From contig JAKART010000001.1 in the NCBI GenBank assembly GCA_021819255.1, forward strand, positions 1 to 24,464: a stretch of 24,464 bases of DNA, written 5' to 3'. Below the pieces are notes generated by a model. That model had not been told where the DNA came from and searched no databases. It was given only the letters and a program-made list of their open reading frames with translations. How positions within the stretch are numbered: the first letter of the stretch is position 1; every line of letters starts with the position of its first letter. The stretch is from Acidobacteriota bacterium. Lineage in GTDB: Bacteria > Acidobacteriota > Terriglobia > Terriglobales > Acidobacteriaceae. The translations under genes and the position numbers were made by a program. Shown in pieces: positions 1 through 8,141 of the stretch.

Positions 1-101
1 CTCTTTCTGTTTTGTGGCTGTATGGAACCATCTCTCCGCAGCCCGCCCGCTGAATCCAGACAGATCATCAGCGCATCGCAATCATCTTTGGAGGACATCT
101 G

Positions 102-956
102 ATGCCTATTTCCCGCCGTGAATTCATTGCTGCAAGTTCTGCATTTCTTACGCTCACTGCCTGTGGCGGGTCAGTCCAGAACAACACCCCTCCCGTCAGC
201 AGCGTTCTTACGCAAAAGGGTATTGCCGGCGCTGCGCCTTCGCAGAGCAATCTCGTCACTTCCTGGTACTACAACTGGGGGGCCAATCCGTCCACCAGCG
301 GCATGCCCGCTACGACGCCTTCGATGAGCTTCTTTCCGATGGTATGGGGCTGGTATCCGAAGACCAGTCCCACATTGCTTCAAACTCTCAGTGCGGAGCA
401 TCTTTCGATGCTCCTCGGCTTCAATGAGCCTGACAACCCAAATCAGTCCAACATTCCTGTGGCTACTGCGATCGCCGCGTGGCCGCAGTTGCAGGGAATC
501 GCCAAGGAACTGGTCTCTCCGGCTCCTGCCGATCCGCTCGGCACGTGGATGGAAACCTTCATGAATGCCATCGAGCAGCAGAACCTGCAATGCGATGCCG
601 TTGCTGTGCACAGCTATGGCGGAATTAACTCCTCAGCCTTCCTCGATATGCTCGACAATGTGTACACGCTCTATCAGCGCCCGATCTACGTCACGGAGTT
701 CGCGGTTGCCGATTACAACGCGGTCAATGGCGTACCCAATCAATACAGTGTCCAACAGGTAAGCAATTTTATGGAGACCGTCTGCCCGGCAATGGACAAC
801 CTAAGCTATGTAAAAGGTTACGCATGGTATCCGTGGCCGTCCACAAACTCCAACGCACTGGCAAGTTCAGTCCTCTTCAATACGGACGGAAGCCTTACGG
901 CTCTGGGGCTGCTCTACAGCCAATTGTCAGCCTCTACAACCTCCACGACAGCGTAA
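102..956 (+). CDS. Tat-type lipoprotein, glycoside hydrolase family 128 (Asl1-like beta-1,3-glucanase)
   Basis: Exported glycosidase of the Asl1-like/GH128 fold; the family cleaves beta-1,3-glucans. The 284-residue product starts with a twin-arginine motif (SRREF, residues 4-8), a hydrophobic stretch and a lipobox LTAC with Cys21, so it is probably a Tat-exported lipoprotein on the cell surface or in the periplasm. GFNEPD (Glu109) fits the acid/base position and YVTEF (Glu199) the nucleophile of the clan A barrel; HSYGG (170-174) and the Trp/Tyr-rich segments near residues 80 and 240 fit a glucan cleft. The ATG at 102 has a strong Shine-Dalgarno (GGAGG at 90-94). It stands alone on the plus strand, facing away from the left edge. 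Family assignment rests on motifs and length; the exact glucan is not known. Confidence 0.85.
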   Translation: MPISRREFIAASSAFLTLTACGGSVQNNTPPVSSVLTQKGIAGAAPSQSNLVTSWYYNWGANPSTSGMPATTPSMSFFPMVWGWYPKTSPTLLQTLSAEHLSMLLGFNEPDNPNQSNIPVATAIAAWPQLQGIAKELVSPAPADPLGTWMETFMNAIEQQNLQCDAVAVHSYGGINSSAFLDMLDNVYTLYQRPIYVTEFAVADYNAVNGVPNQYSVQQVSNFMETVCPAMDNLSYVKGYAWYPWPSTNSNALASSVLFNTDGSLTALGLLYSQLSASTTSTTA

Positions 957-1390
957 TGTGCGGCACGGACGGAGCTTCAGACGAAAGTGCAGCGCGCGGC
1001 TGAGTTTTCCGCAGGCGCCCGCGGCCATCTCCGCATCAAGCAAGGGATTCGGGTTGCTGGTGTGCTGCTCGACAGCGTTGCCGATCGCGGTGATCCATAG
1101 CTCCAGATCCTGGCAGGCGCCGCGCCCTCTTCGATTTGCGGTCAAGCCGCGGAACAATCGCCGGATAAGGTCGAGTGAGGCAGCCGGAGTCGAGGCCAAG
1201 CGGGGGTGGAGTCTCTGACGGCTCAGCGGCCCAAGCTGCCGTTTGCCCGTCCCATCCAGTTTCTCGTGTCACTGCCGCGCAACCGCCCCGGAGCCTATTG
1301 CGCTAGCGTCGTCCTGCAAGCATCTTGATGCCGGGCGAGACCCGGATTGCGCAATCTGGAACCACGCTTTGCCGTCCGGGCAGCTCAGCC
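957..1390. other. 434-bp stretch without a convincing gene
   Basis: This gap lies between the convergent GH128 gene and the RIC gene. Short open frames exist on both strands (for example 927-1199 minus) but overlap each other, lack a ribosome binding site and resemble nothing I recognise. No hairpin followed by a T-run was seen. It may be decayed coding sequence or 3' flanking DNA. Confidence 0.5.
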
Positions 1391-2095
1391 CTACTCCATC
1401 TCGATAGCGCGCGGAAACAGGATGTTGTTCTCCAGATGAATATGCCGATGCAGATCCTCTTCCAACTCGGAAAGCGCCTGATAGAAGCCGCGATAGGTGG
1501 GGCAAGCGTTGTCCGGGGGGTTGAAGTCTCTGCTGAGAGAGCGCATCCGCGCCAGGGCGCTGCCGGATGAGTCATGCTCGGCCAGCATCACCCGGATCGG
1601 GTCTCTGATACTTCCGAAGCAGCCGTGTGGACGACTTCCGCCGCCGTGACTGCGCTCCAATTCGGTGATGCGGGGAAACAGCATCCGCTCCTCTTTCTGG
1701 ATATGCTGCAAAAGCTCCTCCCCAAGGGACTCGACGAGTTCTTGAATCTCCTTCAGCTCAGGATGGACGGCTCCGTGGCGCGAGACCACCTTCTGAGCAA
1801 GGGACTGGAGACGCGGAACTTCGGTTCGGATCGAAGCGTGGTGCTTCTCGACGATATGGTTGCAGATCGCCTCCAGCGTCTCCTTTGTCCAGTCGCGGCC
1901 GGCTGGGCCGCCTGCGGCTGCGGCTTGCTCAAGCGCCTGGAGAAGAGCTTGCGGATCGATGGACATCTCCTCGCATGCCTGCGCCAGCGGTCTGCTTCCA
2001 CCACAGCAATAATCGATGCCGAAGCGTTCAAAGACACGTAGCGAGGATGGTTGTTGAATGGCGATCTCACGAAGGGTGGTTTGCGTTGCGACCAT
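1391..2095 (-). CDS. ric: Iron-sulfur cluster repair di-iron protein (RIC; YtfE/ScdA family)
   Basis: Repairs oxidatively or nitrosatively damaged iron-sulfur clusters in the cytoplasm. The 234 residues show the full RIC architecture. The N-terminal ScdA_N domain (about residues 1-60) has the vicinal cysteine motif DYCCGG (Cys30, Cys31). A four-helix hemerythrin-like domain follows, with His85/86, His107 or His111, His131 with Glu135, His174, and His218 with Glu222; the two His-x3-Glu pairs have the spacing of the di-iron ligands of E. coli YtfE. A short Gly/His-rich insert (about 148-160) separates the two halves. The ATG at 2095 is preceded by GGAGG about ten bases upstream. The gene is monocistronic. 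In other bacteria such genes respond to nitric oxide or anaerobiosis (NsrR, FNR); I could not identify such a site in the 273 bp upstream. Confidence 0.93.
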   Translation of the reverse strand: MVATQTTLREIAIQQPSSLRVFERFGIDYCCGGSRPLAQACEEMSIDPQALLQALEQAAAAGGPAGRDWTKETLEAICNHIVEKHHASIRTEVPRLQSLAQKVVSRHGAVHPELKEIQELVESLGEELLQHIQKEERMLFPRITELERSHGGGSRPHGCFGSIRDPIRVMLAEHDSSGSALARMRSLSRDFNPPDNACPTYRGFYQALSELEEDLHRHIHLENNILFPRAIEME

Positions 2096-2368
2096 GGGAA
2101 AAATTCCTCCATGGCGTAAAGACTAGGTGACAGCGAGAAGACCGGGCAGCGACTAAAGTCACTGAAGGGCCTGATCGCCGGAGATGCACGGGCCGGCGCA
2201 CCGGCATTTGGTCGTTTCCCATCTCTTCGCATCGCCCGCCGAGAGCCGATCCCTTTGCGTGCTGGACAAGGATCCCACCCCGGCACCCCTGCTCGCCGCG
2301 TCCGGACGGATGCGGGAAGCCAGGCTCTCGTTCAGGGGGAATCCGCTTGCGCCGTTCAGAAGGGCAGG

Positions 2369-2782
2369 CTACTTTTCTCCGCCTGAGCTCTTGTGATACT
2401 GCTCATCGCTGACCGGCTCCATCCAATCAACCACTCTGCCGTTGAGCCGCTCCTGGACGGCGATGTGGCTCATGGCGGTGCTGGACGTGGCGCCGTGCCA
2501 GTGCTTCTCTCCCGGAGCGAACCAGACGACATCTCCCGGGCGGAGCTCCTGCACAGGGCCACCCTCGCGCTGCGCCCAACCGCGACCCGCGGTGACGAGC
2601 AGAGTCTGGCCCAGGGGATGGGTATGCCACGCGGTCCGGGCTCCGGGTTCAAAGGTAACGCTTGCGCCTTGCACGCGGGCCGGCTCCGGCGCCAGGAACA
2701 AGGGATCGATCCGCACCACTCCGGTAAACCATGCTGCGGAGCCCTTCTCCGAGGGCTGCGCTCCCGCTCGCTGGATCTCCAT
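2369..2782 (-). CDS. Cupin, manganese-dependent (R)-hydroxynitrile lyase-like
   Basis: A single-domain cupin of 137 residues. Cupin motif 1 carries His53, His55 and Gln59 (HTHPLGQ) and motif 2 carries His94 (PGEKHWH). This 2-His/Gln/His set is the one in the small Mn-dependent hydroxynitrile lyases of Granulicella tundricola and Acidobacterium capsulatum. From memory the match is close along the whole chain, including Ala40, Val42 and Gln110, which line the active site of the Granulicella enzyme. Those enzymes interconvert cyanohydrins with aldehyde plus HCN in vitro; their natural role is unclear. The frame is open 25 codons further upstream, but the ATG at 2780-2782 is chosen because AGGAGG lies seven bases before it and homologs begin MEI. 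It follows the 87-residue gene with a 25-bp gap, so the two are probably co-transcribed. Confidence 0.88.
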   Translation of the reverse strand: MEIQRAGAQPSEKGSAAWFTGVVRIDPLFLAPEPARVQGASVTFEPGARTAWHTHPLGQTLLVTAGRGWAQREGGPVQELRPGDVVWFAPGEKHWHGATSSTAMSHIAVQERLNGRVVDWMEPVSDEQYHKSSGGEK

Positions 2783-2807
2783 GGAACCTTCCTCCTGTTG
2801 CGGGTTG

Positions 2808-3071
2808 CTACCCATCGTGCTTGGCGAAGGCGGATTCAACCCGTTCGCTAAGATCAACTCCCGCCTGGTCCGGCGACTTCATCTCTTCCTCCGGCCAGAG
2901 CGGGTGCTGGGTTGCGCAGCTCTTCTCATACCGCAGGTCAGCCAGAACGCGGCTCCAGTGAACGATGCTCCGCTCGGCCTGCCTCAGCCGCTTCTGCGCC
3001 TCCAGCAGCTTTCGCTCCGCGGCGCGCATGCGCCGCCGCCGGGCCGGATCGAGCTTGGAGTCAGAGATCAT
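2808..3071 (-). CDS. Small coiled-coil hypothetical protein
   Basis: An 87-residue protein, not assigned to a family. Residues about 8-50 are rich in Arg, Lys, Glu, Leu and Ala with heptad-like spacing ([17 protein letters not shown]), which predicts one long basic amphipathic helix. The tail (55-87) is acidic, with EEEMKSP. There is no signal peptide, transmembrane helix or cysteine cluster. The start at 3071 has a modest GAAGG-like site just upstream. It is 25 bp upstream of, and co-directional with, the cupin, which supports a two-gene unit. Competing frames on the opposite strand are Cys/Pro/Arg-rich and look like shadows. Moderate confidence that it is expressed. Confidence 0.6.
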   Translation of the reverse strand: MISDSKLDPARRRRMRAAERKLLEAQKRLRQAERSIVHWSRVLADLRYEKSCATQHPLWPEEEMKSPDQAGVDLSERVESAFAKHDG

Positions 3072-3665
3072 ACCTTCGAGCTTCCAGCATAAGCGAAAGC
3101 CGCAACAGCGCGCCTTCGCAGGTTCTTCGCCCCGCCATCAGAAACATCTCTGGGTGGTACAGGTCTACCTGCGCCGCGTTCTCCGCTCCCCGCGCAGCAG
3201 TCCATCCTGCGCACTGCAAATAAACCTTTGGCGGGCTATTCGTCCCTTGGCAGAGAGATTCTCTCGGCCTGAGACGAACGCAACTTTCCACCGTCTTTCT
3301 TCGAGCTGCGCCGTAGGCGTGGTGCCCTTGATCCCTGCGTTTTGAACGCGTACGCTCATCTGCAGGAGTCGTTCCCCGGGCGATCTCTGCGCCTGCTTCG
3401 AAGAGAAGTTCGTCAAGTTTTCCAAAAGACCGGATCGGCATCCGGCGAGTCGAGGTTCTCACCGGGTGGGAGCGGCTCAGGAGCTTTCCCGAATCGTCCA
3501 CCGTGGGGCCGGCCCAACAACGGGAGAGGAAGGCGCTCGTCGTGACGTGCAGCGTGAGGCTCAGGCGGAGGCACAGGTGGCCGGGGCAGGAGTCTTCCCT
3601 GGCAATGGGGACGGTCAGCGCCTGACGGTGCTGTCTGACTCGCGCGGGGCAGCAGAAAGGACTGC
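3072..3665. other. 594-bp stretch without a convincing gene; contains the dehydrogenase promoter region
   Basis: This gap lies between divergent units: the coiled-coil/cupin pair on the minus strand and the dehydrogenase pair on the plus strand. Overlapping frames in several phases (such as 3061-3501 minus and 2965-3345 plus) are Arg/Pro-rich and have no recognisable domain. Near the right end there is an imperfect dyad around 3611-3629 (GTCAG CGC CTGAC core), about 40 bp before the dehydrogenase start, which could be an operator. The rest may be decayed coding DNA. Confidence 0.45.
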
Positions 3666-4718
3666 GTGAATTCGATGAAGGCTCTGGTGCTGGCCAAGTA
3701 CAAACGTTTTGAGTTGGTGGACCTGCCGCGGCCCTCGCCGGGCAGTGGCGAGGTGCTGATTCAGGTGGCTGCCTGCGGCATCTGCGGCAGCGATGTTCAC
3801 GGGTACGACGGCTCCTCCGGTCGCCGCATTCCTCCCATCGTCATGGGGCATGAGGCCGCGGGGGTGGTTGCCGAGGTGGGGTTCGGCGTCCGTTCCTGGC
3901 AGCCGGGCGATCGAGTCACCTTTGACTCCACGGTCTCCTGCGGAGAATGTTCCTTCTGCCGGGGCGGCGAGGTGAATCTTTGCGAACGCCGCGAGGTGAT
4001 CGGCGTCTCCTGTAGTGAATTTCGGCGCGCCGGCGCATTTGCCGAGTATCTGGTGGTGCCGGCGCGCATTCTCTACCCCTTGCCCGATGCCATGCCGTTT
4101 GCCGAGGCGGCGATGCTGGAGGCGGTCTCCGTGGCTTTGCACGCAGTGCGGATGGCCGGAGTTCGCGGAGGCGAGACCGCGCTCATCGTCGGCGCTGGAA
4201 TGATCGGGCTGTTGACCCTGCAGGCGGCGCGCATTGCTGGGTGCAGCCGGGTGCTGGTGGCCGATATCGATGCGACGCGGCTGCGGATGGCGGAGACTCT
4301 GGGGGCCGATGAGGCGCTGCATCTCTCCGGAGCCGAGATGATCCGCGAGGTATTGCGCAGAACACCCGCGGGAGTCGATGTTGCGCTGGAGGCTGTTGGC
4401 AGGGAGGAGACGGTGACGGCGGCGATCGAGTCGGTGGTCAAGGGCGGAGTTGTTGTCCTGATCGGCAATATCTCGCCGCGGGTTTCGATTCCCCTGCAGA
4501 CCGTGGTCAGCCGTCAACTGCGTTTGCAGGGTACGGCGGCCTCCGCCGGCGAGTATCCGCAGGCCATCGAATTGGTTGCCTCGGGAAAGATCAAGGTGAA
4601 GCCGCTGATCTCTGCGGTTGCGCCCCTGGAGGAAGGCCCAAGGTGGTTTGAGCGCCTCTATGCGAATGAGCCGAACCTCATGAAGATCGTCCTGGCCCCG
4701 TTGGCGGAGAAGCTCTGA
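3666..4718 (+). CDS. Zinc-dependent medium-chain alcohol/polyol dehydrogenase
   Basis: Cytoplasmic NAD(P)-dependent oxidoreductase of the sorbitol/threonine/galactitol-1-phosphate dehydrogenase type. The 350 residues contain the catalytic zinc motif CGICGSD (Cys40) and GHE (His62-Glu63), the four structural zinc cysteines (Cys92, 95, 98, 106), and the Rossmann motif VGAGMIG (175-181) followed by Asp200 at the end of the second strand, which favours NAD over NADP. The first start is GTG at 3666; an in-frame ATG at 3675 (MKAL) matches most homologs. AAAGGA at 3656-3661 is 4 bp from the GTG and 13 bp from the ATG, so the choice is open. Its TGA shares one base with the ATG of the next gene, so translation is probably coupled. 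Context suggests oxidation of an aldonate or polyol hydroxyl; the substrate cannot be read from sequence. Confidence 0.92.
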   Translation: MNSMKALVLAKYKRFELVDLPRPSPGSGEVLIQVAACGICGSDVHGYDGSSGRRIPPIVMGHEAAGVVAEVGFGVRSWQPGDRVTFDSTVSCGECSFCRGGEVNLCERREVIGVSCSEFRRAGAFAEYLVVPARILYPLPDAMPFAEAAMLEAVSVALHAVRMAGVRGGETALIVGAGMIGLLTLQAARIAGCSRVLVADIDATRLRMAETLGADEALHLSGAEMIREVLRRTPAGVDVALEAVGREETVTAAIESVVKGGVVVLIGNISPRVSIPLQTVVSRQLRLQGTAASAGEYPQAIELVASGKIKVKPLISAVAPLEEGPRWFERLYANEPNLMKIVLAPLAEKL

Positions 4719-5518
4719 TGGAAGACTCTCTTTTTGATCTCAAGGGACAGGTGGCTCTGGTGACTGGAGCCAGCCGTGGGCTGGGCCAGTACTTTGCCCG
4801 GGCCCTGGCGAGGGCGGGCGCTGATCTCATCCTGACCAGCCGCCGTCGCGAATCGCTGACTGAGTTTGCGCAAGAGATGCGCAGCCTGGGACGCCGCGCC
4901 GTGGCTCTGGAACTGGACGTTCGCGACCCCGCCAGCATTGAGCGCATGGCTACTGAGGCTGAAGCGGCCCTGGGACAGATTCACATTCTGGTCAACAACG
5001 CCGGTTGCAACGTTCGCAAGCCGGCGCTCGATGTCACCTGGGAGGATTGGAATCTGGTGCTGGACACCAACCTGCGCGGCAGCTTCTTTGTCGCGCAGGC
5101 GATTGCTCGCGGCATGATCGCTCATCACTATGGGCGCATCATCAACGTTGGCTCCGTCACCAGCGTATTTGGCTACGCCGGCCTGGCGCCGTATGGAGCT
5201 AGCCGGGGCGGCATCCGCCAGTTGACGATGAGCCTGGCTGCGGACTGGGGTCCGCACGGCGTGACCGTGAACTGCCTGGCTCCAGGGTGGTTCAAGACCC
5301 GGCAGAACCAGGTGCTCTACGAGGACCCCGATTGGGTGGAGTACCTGATCGAGCGCATTCCCATCCGGCGCCCTGGCCAACCGAACGATCTCGATGGCGC
5401 CGTGCTCTTTCTGGCGTCGGAGGCGAGCCGGTATGTGACGGGCCAGACGCTGTTGGTGGACGGAGGCATCTCGACGGGATCCACGCGAGCAACGGTAGCG
5501 CGGAAAGGCAAGTCTTAA
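4718..5518 (+). CDS. SDR oxidoreductase, gluconate 5-dehydrogenase-like, with Arg at the catalytic Lys position
   Basis: A classical short-chain dehydrogenase of 266 residues. It has TGASRGLG (16-23) for the dinucleotide, NNAG (93-96), Asn118, Ser146 and Tyr159. The usual YxxxK reads Y-G-A-S-R, so the catalytic Lys is Arg163; the codons TAT GGA GCT AGC CGG make this unambiguous in the given sequence. The SRRR after the second strand (41-44) suggests NADP(H). Overall similarity is to gluconate 5-dehydrogenase and 2-deoxygluconate 3-dehydrogenase types, which interconvert a sugar acid and its keto form. The start overlaps the preceding dehydrogenase stop by one base. Only 17 bp separate its stop from palindromic element copy A, beyond which the MFS gene converges on it. 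Sugar-acid role is inferred from context. Confidence 0.9.
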   Translation: MEDSLFDLKGQVALVTGASRGLGQYFARALARAGADLILTSRRRESLTEFAQEMRSLGRRAVALELDVRDPASIERMATEAEAALGQIHILVNNAGCNVRKPALDVTWEDWNLVLDTNLRGSFFVAQAIARGMIAHHYGRIINVGSVTSVFGYAGLAPYGASRGGIRQLTMSLAADWGPHGVTVNCLAPGWFKTRQNQVLYEDPDWVEYLIERIPIRRPGQPNDLDGAVLFLASEASRYVTGQTLLVDGGISTGSTRATVARKGKS

Positions 5519-5535
5519 CCCGCTGCCTTCCCTAA

Positions 5536-5644
5536 AGCTGTCTCAGTGTAGGTGTACCCCATGCCTCGACTTCCATGGGCGTTTTCCCCAATGAAAACGC
5601 CACTGGAAGCCCTCTTCGGGACACCCATCAACACTGAAAATGCT
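5536..5644. repeat. Dispersed palindromic element, copy A (diverged)
   Basis: A member of the three-copy family described with copy B, and clearly diverged from it. The central hairpin is identical in its stem (GGCGTTTTC at 5578-5586, GAAAACGCC at 5593-5601) with loop CCCAAT instead of CTCAAT. The ACACCCATCA segment at 5621-5630 is shared. The outer arms read CAGTGT on the left and ACACTG on the right, where copies B and C have CCCTGA and TCAGGG, so the arms differ from B and C but still pair with each other. It lies between the convergent SDR and MFS genes, right at the MFS stop codon. That is where a two-way terminator would sit; the function is inferred. Confidence 0.85.
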
Positions 5645-6926
5645 ATAGCCGGATAGGCGCGGCGTTGCGCAGCAGAAAGATGTAAGCGAAGATTCCGGCG
5701 GAAAGGTATATCGCGGCCACCGTAAACGCGGGGGCGAAGTTGTGCCACCTTTGCACCAGAATGCCGGTGAGGATGGATGCCGCAATCCCGGAGATCTGGT
5801 TGGAAAAGTTCATGATGCCGCCGACGCGTCCCGCGCAGCCGGTCGGGGCAATGAGCGAGGGAAAGGACCATCCGACAGGTGCTGCCGCGGACAGTCCGCC
5901 GATGCAGACGCTGATCCAAACCAGAGCTTCGGCGGGACTGTGTGCGCGCGCGCCGCCGAGAATGCCCAGGCCCATCGCCGTTCCGCCCACCAGAACGAAC
6001 ATGCGCACGCGGTTTGCGTTCCAGCCGCGCTGAATCAGCGCGTCCACAAGCCATCCGCCAATCAGCAGATCGGCTGCGGTGGCCACCAGCCATGGAACTC
6101 CGGTGTAAAGAAAGGAGTCCAGCAGATTGGTGTGCAGGGACTCTGACAGGTAGGTCGGCAGCCACACCAGCAGAAGATAAAAAATGTAGTTATAGGATCC
6201 GAAACCAATGGCCAGCCCGAGAACTCGCCGCTGTTGCAGCAGGCGCCAGAGCGATGCCTGAGCTTGCGATGCATCTTCCGGGAAAGTTTCGTGTCCGCGG
6301 ATGAGGGCGAGTTCCTCCGGGCTGAGGCGAGGATCCTGCTCCGGATCACGGTAGACAAAGAAGAAGAGCAGGAAGTACAGCATGCTGACGAGTCCGGTGG
6401 CTGCGAAGCTCAGCCGCCAGCCGACGCGCAGCAACAGGACGCCGATCAAAGGCACGCCAAGAGCTGAGGCCAGCTTCGCCGCCGCGTCAAAGAAGCTGGT
6501 TGCGAAGCTGCGCTCTTGCGCTGGAAACCAGTTTCCGATCGCTTTGGCGTTGGCGGGGAAGGTGGGAGCTTCGCCGACTCCCAGGGCGAGCCTTGCCGCG
6601 AAGAAGGATGGCACGTTGGGAGCCGCTGCGGCTGCAAACGAGGCCAGGCCCCATAGAAAGGTGCTGATGCGGCCCACGCGCTGCACGCCCATCCAGTCGA
6701 GCGCGGAGCCGATGGGTATCTGACACAAAGCGTAGGTCCAGTTATACGAACTCGCGAGGATGCCGAAGGTGACGTTGGAGATCCCGAAGGCGGCGATCAA
6801 CGCATGATGCGAGACGGAGAGATTGACACGATCGAAGTAGTTGATGAGTACGCCAAGCCCGAGGAGCCAGGCGATGCGCCAGCGGCGACGCGGCTTGACA
6901 TCCTGCGCTCGCTCTGTTGTGGCCAT
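5643..6926 (-). CDS. MFS transporter, organic anion:cation symporter (ACS) family, hexuronate/aldonate type
   Basis: Inner-membrane importer of 427 residues with about twelve hydrophobic segments. It has the ACS signatures INYFDR (28-33) after a basic N-terminus and GVGEAPTFP (about 117-125), and a central cytoplasmic loop (about 193-225) rich in Asp, Glu and Gln. ExuT, GudP and DgoT belong to this family, and the neighbouring UxuA argues for a sugar acid. The frame stays open through copy B of the palindromic element to 7271, but that extension is translated repeat sequence. The ATG at 6926 gives a normal N-terminus, although its Shine-Dalgarno is weak. The TAG stop (5643-5645) is at the edge of element copy A. 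Copy B lies 37 bp upstream of the ATG, so transcription from the SDR gene would have to cross a large hairpin. Confidence 0.9.
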   Translation of the reverse strand: MATTERAQDVKPRRRWRIAWLLGLGVLINYFDRVNLSVSHHALIAAFGISNVTFGILASSYNWTYALCQIPIGSALDWMGVQRVGRISTFLWGLASFAAAAAPNVPSFFAARLALGVGEAPTFPANAKAIGNWFPAQERSFATSFFDAAAKLASALGVPLIGVLLLRVGWRLSFAATGLVSMLYFLLFFFVYRDPEQDPRLSPEELALIRGHETFPEDASQAQASLWRLLQQRRVLGLAIGFGSYNYIFYLLLVWLPTYLSESLHTNLLDSFLYTGVPWLVATAADLLIGGWLVDALIQRGWNANRVRMFVLVGGTAMGLGILGGARAHSPAEALVWISVCIGGLSAAAPVGWSFPSLIAPTGCAGRVGGIMNFSNQISGIAASILTGILVQRWHNFAPAFTVAAIYLSAGIFAYIFLLRNAAPIRL

Positions 6927-6963
6927 CGCCGTCACCCAATCTTCCCGTTTCCTGCCCGAGCTC

Positions 6964-7075
6964 GACCATTTTCCCTGAAGGTGTAAGCAAGGGGAACGAC
7001 TCCTGTGGGCGTTTTCCTCAATGAAAACGCCACTGAACGCCCGCTTCCGTACACCCATCATCAGGGAAAATGGTC
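6964..7075. repeat. Dispersed palindromic element, copy B (112 bp)
   Basis: The element is bounded by perfect 15-bp inverted ends, GACCATTTTCCCTGA at 6964-6978 and TCAGGGAAAATGGTC at 7061-7075. At its centre is a perfect 9-bp stem (GGCGTTTTC at 7008-7016, GAAAACGCC at 7023-7031) around the loop CTCAAT. The arms between are imperfectly complementary, so the whole element can fold into one long hairpin. Read in this orientation it differs from the inverted copy C at one visible base (CACTGAAC versus CACGGAAC). No target duplication is clear. It has no coding capacity of its own, but its open frames make false gene extensions. It lies between the SDR stop and the MFS start. Confidence 0.93.
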
Positions 7076-7358
7076 TAAAAGGATAGCTGGCATCGGGTTC
7101 TGCGGGAGATCCGTGCTCCCTTGCAAGGCAGGCCACATCGTGGCCGTGACGATCTCTCGACGAAAGGTGAGAGCGGCTCGCGACGGCATCTTTCCGTGAG
7201 TTGCTCTCCCCCGGCGTCTGATGGCGGAGGCATCTGGTCACTTCGATGTTCAGAAGAGGGTTCGTAGCCAAAGCAAACTGCCGAAGAAGCTATCGCCGCA
7301 CCTGCTCGAGACGGACAGGCGCCAGGGACTGCATCCGCGAACGGCAGGGGGAGCCGCT

Positions 7359-8141
7359 TTAACGGACTCCAATGCCGGCCAGCAGCCCTCCATCCACTCG
7401 AAAGTCGCTGCCGGTGCAGAAGGAGGCTCTTTCGGAGAGCAGGAAGGCCGCCAGTTCGGCGACTTCTTCCGGGGTTCCAATGCGTCCCAAGGGATGCGCG
7501 GCGCCGAAGCGGGCGAAGCTTTCCTCCAGCGAAGCTCCGGGAGAGAAGTGCTGGGCAGAGGTGGCCAGCATGGGGCTTCGCACCGATCCCGGGCTGATGG
7601 AATTCACCCGGATATGGTCGCCGGCATGATCCAGCGCGAGGGCGCGGGTCAGGCTCAGGATGGCTCCCTTCGACGTGGCGTACACCGCAACGCCGACCTG
7701 GCACGCGTAGCCCTGCACGGAGGCCAGATTGACGATGCTGCCGCCTCCCCGCTTCTTCATCTCGGGAATCACGCTGCGCGCCATCAGATACATGCCGCCC
7801 AAGTTCACGCTCATGCAGCGGTTCCAGGTGGCTGGATCGGTCTCCACCACGGAACCGAAGGGATGAATGCCGGCGGCATTGACCAGCATGTCGATGCCGC
7901 CGAGTTCGCGCGCCGCTTGATCGACAAAGCTCTGCACCGACTCTGGGTCGGCCACATCCGCCACTACGGCTCGGAGAGCGAGGCCGCGGCGCTGGGCTTC
8001 CCAGGTGAGTTCCTGATTGGCTGCGGAGTCGACGCCGCAGGCCATGGCGCGCGCGCCACCTTCCGCCAGGCGCAGGGCAATCGCGCGACCGATTCCCGTG
8101 GTTCCCGTGACGAGCGCTGCTTTTCCATCGAACTCAGCCAT
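7359..8141 (-). CDS. SDR oxidoreductase downstream of uxuA
   Basis: A 260-residue short-chain dehydrogenase with the intact catalytic set Asn113, Ser141, Tyr154 and Lys158 (YATSK), and NAAG at 88-91. Asp38 after the second strand favours NAD(H). The glycine-rich motif reads TGTTGIG (12-18), one residue shorter between the first two glycines than the common TGxxxGxG. The ATG at 8141 starts inside the last codons of uxuA (8-bp overlap), so the two are translationally coupled. A plausible role is reduction of fructuronate to mannonate, replacing the absent UxuB, or another keto-aldonate step; this is inference from position only. About 280 bp without a recognisable gene follow its stop before element copy B. 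Confidence 0.9.
   Translation of the reverse strand: MAEFDGKAALVTGTTGIGRAIALRLAEGGARAMACGVDSAANQELTWEAQRRGLALRAVVADVADPESVQSFVDQAARELGGIDMLVNAAGIHPFGSVVETDPATWNRCMSVNLGGMYLMARSVIPEMKKRGGGSIVNLASVQGYACQVGVAVYATSKGAILSLTRALALDHAGDHIRVNSISPGSVRSPMLATSAQHFSPGASLEESFARFGAAHPLGRIGTPEEVAELAAFLLSERASFCTGSDFRVDGGLLAGIGVR

Noticed and set aside
6927..7271. Open extension of the MFS frame to 542 residues
   Set aside because: The added residues are a translation of element copy B and flanking DNA; the family N-terminus begins at the ATG at 6926.
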